A stretch of DNA of 64,000 nucleotides from assembly GCA_024760905.1 (NCBI GenBank), contig CM045729.1, positions 59,180,580-59,244,579 on the forward strand, read 5' to 3'. This DNA comes from Plotosus lineatus (Eukaryota > Chordata > Actinopteri > Siluriformes > Plotosidae). Shown one piece after another: positions 58,715-64,000 of the stretch (position 1 is its first letter; each line of letters begins with the position of its first letter). The notes beneath the pieces were generated by a model. The model saw only the letters and a program-made list of their open reading frames with translations. It did no database searches and was not told the DNA's origin. The position numbers and the translations under genes were made by a program.

Positions 58715-59137
58715 CAGTGGAAAAGTCATTTGAAGTAAGACCATCAGTCTGGGTGGACTGGTCACTGCTCTCTGTTTGAGACTGAGTGGCCTGTTCATGG
58801 GTAACAGGAGGTACAGGCTGAAATTGGGCAGCTGCTAGAAATCTCAGGAAATCAAGGAGATCTTCAGAGAGGACAAATGAGTGAGGCGGATGGCGACGTT
58901 GTATGATGCTTCTTTTCCTCCTATAAAATGCATGGCAGGCTGACTGAGCTAGAGAATGGAAACAGAATTTAAAGATTAAGGAACATGTCCTGTAACTAGA
59001 TAAGCATGTATAATATTGTGCAAAGGGAATAAGAAAATCTATTGCAATGCTTAAAGGCTTAGGGGCCAGTGTGGTAACATACAATATTAATAAAGTGCAA
59101 CATTAATAATCAAAAAGCTTGAAGTATGTTCAAGTTG

Positions 59138-59444
59138 GTAAGGAAAAGTATGTTGGGTTTTTACATCCAAGCCTAGTGGCTCATCAGGCCGGTGCCTATC
59201 CCCGGTTTCTGTAGCGTGAAGCGACCAGGAGTACAACTCCTCCTGGATGGGACGCTAGTCCGTCGCAGGTTACCTACCAGTATATGTTTACTGGTTCCCA
59301 TTTATACTCCTGGGTGAACAGAGGCACACTTGTGGTTGAGACCTTGCCCAGGGCTCTTAGCACAGTGAGGGTCTCAGTGGGATTTGAACTCACAACCTCC
59401 CGATCATGAGCTCAGTTCCCTAACCACCACACCACCGGCCCCAC
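59138..59444 (-). mobile_element. tRNA SINE, family D, with 13-bp target duplication
   Basis: Antisense head 'ccctaaccaccacaccaccg' and 'gggatttgaactcaca'; the 3' part is 'gggtttttacatccaagcc'. The direct repeat 'tatgttcaagttg' flanks it at 59125-59137 and 59445-59457. Confidence 0.82.
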
Positions 59445-59872
59445 TATGTTCAAGTTGAAGTGCAGCTAATTCAACTATGTTTCATATATTTAAAATTACT
59501 GTTTTAGATTATGTCAAGAAGAATAAAGTACTTACACATTGTGATTTGAAGTGAGATGTGAAGTCAAGATAATCAGTGTAACCAGTTCAAGTGAATACAA
59601 CCAATTGAAGGGAATCAGGAAGAAGGTGCTTATAAAAAAGTATCAATTTTTATAAATATCTCCCAATTTTACCTGAAATTAAAGGGATTTTTTTATCTGA
59701 GGACATGTCACCAAGGGGTGGATGACATCAGATTACAGGTGGTTCAGGAACAATAAGAAAATATGTTAAGGTAGTAGTGATTAAAATGGTCACAAGTGTA
59801 AAATAAAGGGAAATTAACTTAAAATAAGGAAACTGACTAAACAGAATGCAAATACAGAAAGCATGGTTAGAG

Positions 59873-59880
59873 TATTTAAG
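59873..59880 (+). promoter_or_regulatory. TATA-like box of the LTR
   Basis: 'TATTTAAG', about 160 bp upstream of AATAAA at 60035; spacing is compatible with a U3/R promoter. Confidence 0.4.
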
Positions 59881-60373
59881 CTGGGGGATTCAGAGGGTTT
59901 TTCCCAGACTACCGTGAGGTAAACTCAACCTGAGACTGAAACTTACAGACAAAAAGACAGACGTCTTGGTTGTCTGATGAATGGCTAACTTCTTTTCCTT
60001 GCATGCCTGATTAATTGTGTGACAATTAATGGAAAATAAATGATACCTGCTTCTTCTCATTTGTTGTGAAAGGCTGTTATTTTGCTAAGTTTGATCTCTT
60101 GTTTGTTCAACTAATGATCAAACAACTTTGGATAACACCAAAACCCAGACAACCAGGGATACTGTCATTAGACTCAGAACACTATACATCACCAGTCATT
60201 ACCAATCTTCACCTGCTGTTTCTGATCCTCACAACATAGCAAAGCTATTTAACTATGTTCCATAATTATAATTTCGACCTTTACTGACTGAACTCAATAA
60301 ACTGTCATATTTACTTCCTTTACCTAACCTGGGTCATTCCAAATGTTTCTGGAACACATGTTAGTTTATCACA

Positions 60374-60524
60374 CCAAAGAGACGATTTATGGATGTGGTG
60401 AAGGAGGACATGAAGGTCGTTGGTGTAAGAGAAGAAGATGCAAAGGATAGGGTGAGATGGAGGGAGATGATTCGCTGTGGCGACCCCTGAAGGGAAAAGC
60501 CGAAAGGAAAAGAAGAAGAAGAAG
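60374..60524 (+). mobile_element. RTE 3'-end fragment R7 (151 bp)
   Basis: 'gacgatttatggatgtggtg', 'gatgattcgctgtggcgacc' and a (GAA)n tail. The 16-bp flanking repeat 'atgttrgtttatcaca' (one A/G difference) is at 60358-60373 and 60525-60540. It sits near the 3' edge of the LTR. Confidence 0.88.
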
Positions 60525-60545
60525 ATGTTGGTTTATCACATAAAT

Positions 60546-60563
60546 TGGGGGCTCGTCTGGGAT
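60546..60563 (+). promoter_or_regulatory. retroviral primer binding site, tRNA-Pro type
   Basis: 'TGGGGGCTCGTCTGGGAT' differs at one position from the tRNA-Pro primer binding site known from gammaretroviruses (CCGGG in place of CTGGG). It lies 5 bases after the putative LTR end, where a PBS belongs. Confidence 0.6.
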
Positions 60564-61040
60564 TCAAGCTGATCAAATTGGATTTTAGTAGATCAAACCT
60601 TATCGACCAAATTGATTAAGCAATTTTCTGCTTGCATCAAGCCAGTGAATGTAGCACAGTGTCAGGGATTGCAGACTTTATACAAAATATCCCTCCATAA
60701 AGGCCCCAGAAAGTCTTTTAAGCTGAAAGGCCATCGCTGATGCCTTTGAGATAATTGTGAAGGCATCGCTGAAGCCCTTGAGATGATTGTGAAGACTTCA
60801 GCAATAAAACTGTTAGAGAGGAGATACAGAAGGCCTTAGCTGAAAAAGGCTTGCAGCTAGAAGGAATCGGCCCAAGGCTGTGAAGACCTCCATGGCAGCT
60901 CAGAGGAAGTATACGAAGAGGGAGAAGATGAATCGATGCAAAACATTAGTAGTGCCCAAGCCACTTCGAAGACCATAAAGTGTGCTTTTTCTCATCTGCT
61001 ATGAAAGGCTCTTATTTTTCTAAGTTTGATCATTAGCTGA
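60564..61040 (+). pseudogene. remnant leader/internal region of an endogenous retrovirus
   Basis: Between the PBS and a second LTR-like scrap (about 60988-61036) lie about 400 bp with only broken frames, for example a short 'EEIQKALAEKGLQLEGI' reading near 60815-60870. No gag, protease, polymerase or envelope domain can be recognised. The internal region has been almost wholly lost. Confidence 0.35.
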
Positions 61041-61179
61041 GAAAATTGTACAAGAACAAAGCACATCAGAAGGAATTACTTGGACCTATCTTTCTACTGG
61101 TGATATGTGGACATGGGCAGAGGCCTGATTTTCTGATATACTCACGTTTGAACTACAGCCTTGTTTCAGGAACACTTTA

Positions 61180-61600
61180 ACAGTTGTTGTTGTGCAAAAT
61201 TCTCAGTGCAATAATTTATGTGGGAGAGCACATCTGATGTGTGACCCTCCAGGCCTGTCTGTTCTGTGAATATTTCTGTGTAGAGTCAAAACAATCCTGT
61301 GGAGCTGCAGTGGCATCCTCAGTCAGAACCTCGACTGTTTTAAATGCTGGTCTTTGGCTACAGGCTTTAGGTTTATAAGCAGGAATCAGAGACAGAAAGA
61401 GGTGATCCAAGAGTCTGAGATGTGGCAGAGGGGTTGCTTTAAAAGCTTCTGGAATGTTGGTGTAGACCTGGTCCAGTGAGCTTTTTCGTCCCTACTAAGA
61501 AAGCTGTTGTTGATGTACAGACGTCCTTCGCGTTTCTTCCTGGAAATGCTGGTTCTATCTGCTCTGAAGGTAGCATGACCCGCTAGCTAAACCATGGTGT
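61180..61600 (-). pseudogene. LINE endonuclease-domain fragment
   Basis: Minus strand: 'ISRKKREGRLYINNSFLS' near 61500-61550, then 'LLDHLFLSLIPAYKPKACSQ' and 'APQDCFDSTQ' at 61250-61410. The 'SDHLS..LIPAYKP...LQDCF' order resembles the end of the endonuclease region in fish non-LTR elements of CR1/Rex1 type. One stop and one frameshift are visible. Assigned from memory of the pattern. Confidence 0.45.
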
Positions 61601-62576
61601 TCAGGGTGAATGTGTCCAATCAAGTTTGAGAAATTACAATTACACAATAATCCATGCAATGTGAATTAAAGTGCAGTCGTCCATCTTGTTGAGTTTTTCA
61701 CAACTGCAAAAATAAATAATCTTCAGTTGAATTTGATAATTTGTTTCTTTTACTGTGAGAGCCTAAATTAATAAGATTTTGTGGACTACAAGCCAATGAA
61801 AATTTATGGTTGCAACGTATCTAATGCTATAAACAAACATGTCAAAGGCAGGTCAGTTTGTCAGTGGAGTTGTGTCCTTGCAACTTGTGTGCATACTCAT
61901 GGGATGCTCTTCAGGGACAGCCAGATAGCAGGCACCTAACCAATGTTATTATATTTTCTGAGAATTTCGAGCTTACTTGATCTTGTTGTTTTGTTCACAC
62001 TTTGTTTCAAGCATACCAGAGGTGGCTGCTCAAAGGCTACAAGGGAAGTTCTCCTCCCTTTAAAATGTCATTACAGTTTTCATAAAATAAGTACTGTACT
62101 GTTATATTTTAATATAACTAAGTGCTACAATGTACTAAATTTGATGGTTGTTTCATTCAGAATGAACAATATTTTCTCACAGGTCATCGAATGTAATTTT
62201 TTTTTTTTTCTCATACATTCTTATGGCAGCATGATCCATTAAAGCCCACTGATGCACAGCTTCTTTGAAGTCTTATCGCATTTGGGATACACTCAGCTCA
62301 GTCCAGCAAAGTGAGAGAGGTGCTGTGCAGCAAGGCGATTTATTGAACAAATGCTTTAAAAAAGCAAAGCTTCCATGAGACACTAAAGGAGTGGGCAGAT
62401 CAGAATGCCGGGCTGCTACATGATGTTTGGATGTGTAGTGTGTTTCAACAGTGGGGTTTTTTTTTTGTTGTTGTTGTTTTGATTGACACTGGCAATAAAG
62501 CTTATCATGTTTAGTTGGACATGAATTTTTAGCAAGTAGCTGCTGCTCAATGTCTGGATTTTCAAGCAATATAGCA
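61601..62576. other. unrecognised DNA
   Basis: Short poly(T) tracts near 62197 and 62458; a 99-codon plus frame (61943-62242) and a 106-codon minus frame (62273-62593) show nothing recognisable. Confidence 0.45.
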
Positions 62577-62590
62577 TTATTATATTCATT

Positions 62591-62947
62591 CATTCATTTA
62601 TTCATTTATTCATTTTCTGAACCGTTTAATCCTAATTAGGGTTGTACGGAGGCTGGTTCCCATTTCAGCGACTTTGGGCGAGGGTGGAGTACACCCTGGA
62701 CAGCTCGCCAGACCATCGCAGTGCAGAAACACGCTGACAGCTATACACCCTACTCGTGTCAAAAGTCAGCAATGGTTCTTTTACATGCCTCCACCATAGA
62801 TAGTGAGAGACCTGGCTGGGCGATAACCCAGTCAACTGCACAGTGACAACTGTGAGACAGCAGTGACAACCAATTGACAGTGGGGCTTGAATCCGCAACC
62901 TTAATATTGGTAATCCAGCACCTTAACACCAGGCCACCACTGCCCTG
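62591..62947 (-). mobile_element. tRNA SINE, head A with tail II, full length
   Basis: From the left: a CATT-rich tail, 'cctaattagggttgtacgga', 'cctggacagctcgccagacc', the head A body, and the antisense tRNA-like head ending 'caggccaccactgccc'. A 14-bp flanking repeat 'ttattatattcatt'/'ttataatattcatt' (one difference) is at 62577-62590 and 62948-62961. This is the best copy of the tail II version. Confidence 0.85.
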
Positions 62948-62964
62948 TTATAATATTCATTTGT

Positions 62965-63056
62965 ACAAATTTGAATTTGCATGTTCTCCTAGTGCTTGAT
63001 TTCCTCTAGGTACGCTGGTTTCCTCACACAGTCCAAATTGCACCTATCTGCACATA
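62965..63056 (+). repeat. V-SINE-like (head B) body fragment
   Basis: 'tttgcatgttctcctagtgc', 'gatttcctctagg' and 'tttcctcacacagtccaaat' are the conserved centre of the head B SINE. Confidence 0.6.
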
Positions 63057-63061
63057 TGAGT

Positions 63062-63283
63062 GGGCAGTGGTGGCTTAGTGGTTAAGGCAGTGGGTTACCG
63101 ATCCAAAGTTCAGCGGTTCAATCTCCACTGTCACTATTGTTGGACCCTTGAGTAAGGCCATTAACCCTCAGTTCCTTAAAGTGTATAAAATGATAATTGT
63201 AAGTCGTCTAACTGTAAGTTGCTCTGGACTCTGCTCTGGATAAGAGTGTCTGCCATATGCTGTAAATCTAAAATGAATGGTTG
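63062..63283 (+). mobile_element. tRNA SINE, family C
   Basis: 'gggcagtggtggcttagtgg' (A box), 'cggttcaatctcc' (B box), then 'ttgagtaaggccattaaccc' and the 3' part 'gataagagtgtctgccatat' with 'gctgtaaatctaaaatgaat'. This 3' part is common in catfish, characin and other teleost SINE-like repeats. Confidence 0.7.
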
Positions 63284-63785
63284 TATATGACTGCAATGAG
63301 CTGGTCAGGGTTTAGCTCCAGCTTCACAGAGATTATAATAGTACAATGTGTCTTCAAATGAGCTTCACTGATCTCTCCCTCACCTGGATGGATGTAATGG
63401 TGCTGTTAGAATCACATTACTGGAAGTTAGATATGAGCACAACACACACACACACACACACCTGCCTTGTACTGAACTACTCACTGAACAACATGCACCT
63501 TAACCTGCACAAACATGTCTAGACTGGACTTTTAAGTTATTCGCTCTGGACAGTCAATTACCAGGTCAACAAAAGACTGTACTGCACTATCACCTCTCAC
63601 AACATACTATGCACCCTAATCTGCACATGAATGTTTAAATCGGACATCTGTTAACCTCTGCACTAGAATGCCAATTTGCCCCATTACAGTATTATATACA
63701 CAATTCTTATATTTCCTTGTACTTACTTTTAATTTTACCTTGGATGCCTCATCATAGATACATTAAACATATAAATATTACCTAC
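63284..63785. other. unrecognised DNA with (CA)n
   Basis: A (CA)n tract at 63441-63462; partly repeated words 'cctgcacaaacatgtctaga' and 'tctgcacatgaatgtttaaa' near 63510 and 63622 suggest a small internal duplication. No gene. Confidence 0.5.
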
Positions 63786-64000
63786 AGGGTGGCACAATGG
63801 CGTAGTGGTTAGCAAGTCTGCCTCACAGCAAGAAGGCCTGGGTTCAATTCCCAGCTCTGGTGTTTCTATGTGGAGTTTGCATATTCTTCCTGTGATTGTG
63901 TGAGTTTCCTCTGGGTATTTCGGTTTCCGCCCACACTTCAAAAACATGCACAGTTGGTTAATTAGCTGTTCCAAGTTGTCTGTAGCTATGAGTTTAAGTA
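63786..64000 (+). mobile_element. V-SINE-like tRNA SINE (head B), cut by the window end
   Basis: 'agggtggcacaatggcgtag' and 'tggttagcaag' (A box), 'ctgggttcaattccc' (B box), 'gtgtttctatgtggagtttg' and 'tttcggtttccgcccacact'. The 3' part lies beyond the window. Confidence 0.75.

Larger units (their letters stand above)
58060..58960 (-). pseudogene. possible terminal exon split by a SINE (hypothetical)
   Basis: Minus strand. Upstream of the SINE, from about 58960, a frame reads 'SACHAFYRRKRSIIQRRHPP' and then a Gln/Ser/Thr-rich stretch 'THEQATQSQTESSDQSTQTD'. Beyond the SINE a Pro/Ser-rich frame, 'DYSSPKPSPLPPFIDCSVDW', ends at TGA 58110-58112, followed 26 bp later by AATAAA. The composition differs from the surrounding AT-rich DNA. 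After removing the SINE and one 6-bp repeat the two parts are not in one frame, but 'tcctctttttcag' just inside the second part could be a splice acceptor. No family recognised; it may be a host exon, a viral accessory exon, or chance. Confidence 0.3.
59600..60545 (+). mobile_element. probable retroviral-type LTR (left boundary uncertain)
   Basis: A TATA-like 'tatttaag' at 59873-59880 and AATAAA at 60035-60040 and again at 60296-60301 are followed by a 3' edge 'gtttatcaca' and, a few bases on, a primer binding site. This is the order of U3-R-U5-PBS in an LTR retroelement. The 5' edge could not be fixed. Words from about 60053-60102 recur at about 60988-61036, suggesting a second partial LTR copy. 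The RTE scrap R7 lies inside it. Confidence 0.5.

Overview
This is repeat-dominated vertebrate DNA, most likely from a teleost fish. The case rests on the repeats: several RTE-type LINEs with the (TTC)n 3' tail and 'GGGTCGCCACAG' 3' end seen in fish Expander-like elements, Tc1 elements of the fish type, Tigger/pogo, hAT, PIF/Harbinger and P-element/THAP9-like transposase remnants, V-SINE-like tRNA SINEs, and long (TA)n, (GA)n, (TAA)n and (TTG)n microsatellites. There are no bacterial-type operons. I found no complete host protein-coding gene and no functional RNA gene. The one candidate non-transposon coding segment is a minus-strand, proline/serine-rich possible terminal exon at about 58.1-59.0 kb.

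Layout. 0-5 kb: SINEs, a decayed LINE 3' part, a Tc1 remnant and a 5'-truncated RTE (3708-4884). 5.3-13.1 kb: a minus-strand zinc-finger-tailed LINE split by a full-length plus-strand LINE of related type (7085-11182) with a 16-bp target duplication. 16.4-18.0 kb: a nearly intact Tc1 element between two (TA)n tracts, its right terminal repeat lost. 18.0-19.4 kb: PIF/Harbinger and P-element fragments. 20.8-21.8 kb: a LINE fragment. 22.2-25.1 kb: a Tigger element containing a nested MITE that carries a piece of hAT transposase. 25.3-28.4 kb: full-length RTE copy R2. 28.6-34.2 kb: a second LINE family in an inverted, twin-priming-like arrangement, interrupted by RTE copy R3, whose roughly 1000-codon ORF has one stop. 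34.2-36.0 kb: a hAT transposase pseudogene. 36.0-43.6 kb: SINEs, microsatellites and unrecognised DNA. 43.6-49.7 kb: a minus-strand zinc-finger LINE carrying nested insertions (RTE copy R4, an RTE fragment, and a mariner-like MITE that itself holds a hAT MITE). 51.5-54.7 kb: plus-strand RTE copy R5. 55-64 kb: SINEs, the candidate exon, an LTR with a tRNA-Pro-type primer binding site, a LINE endonuclease fragment and more SINEs.

The most informative theme is the link between an RTE LINE and a tRNA SINE. The SINE (best copy 36307-36658) has a tRNA-like head with A and B boxes, followed by a segment resembling the 5' leader of the RTE and then the RTE 3' end. SINE and RTE copies both carry 16-18 bp target duplications. 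This is what is expected of a non-autonomous parasite of that LINE. The same head also occurs on a second, unrelated tail. In the ORFs described here some apparent starts are not ATG, so start positions in the decayed elements are approximate.
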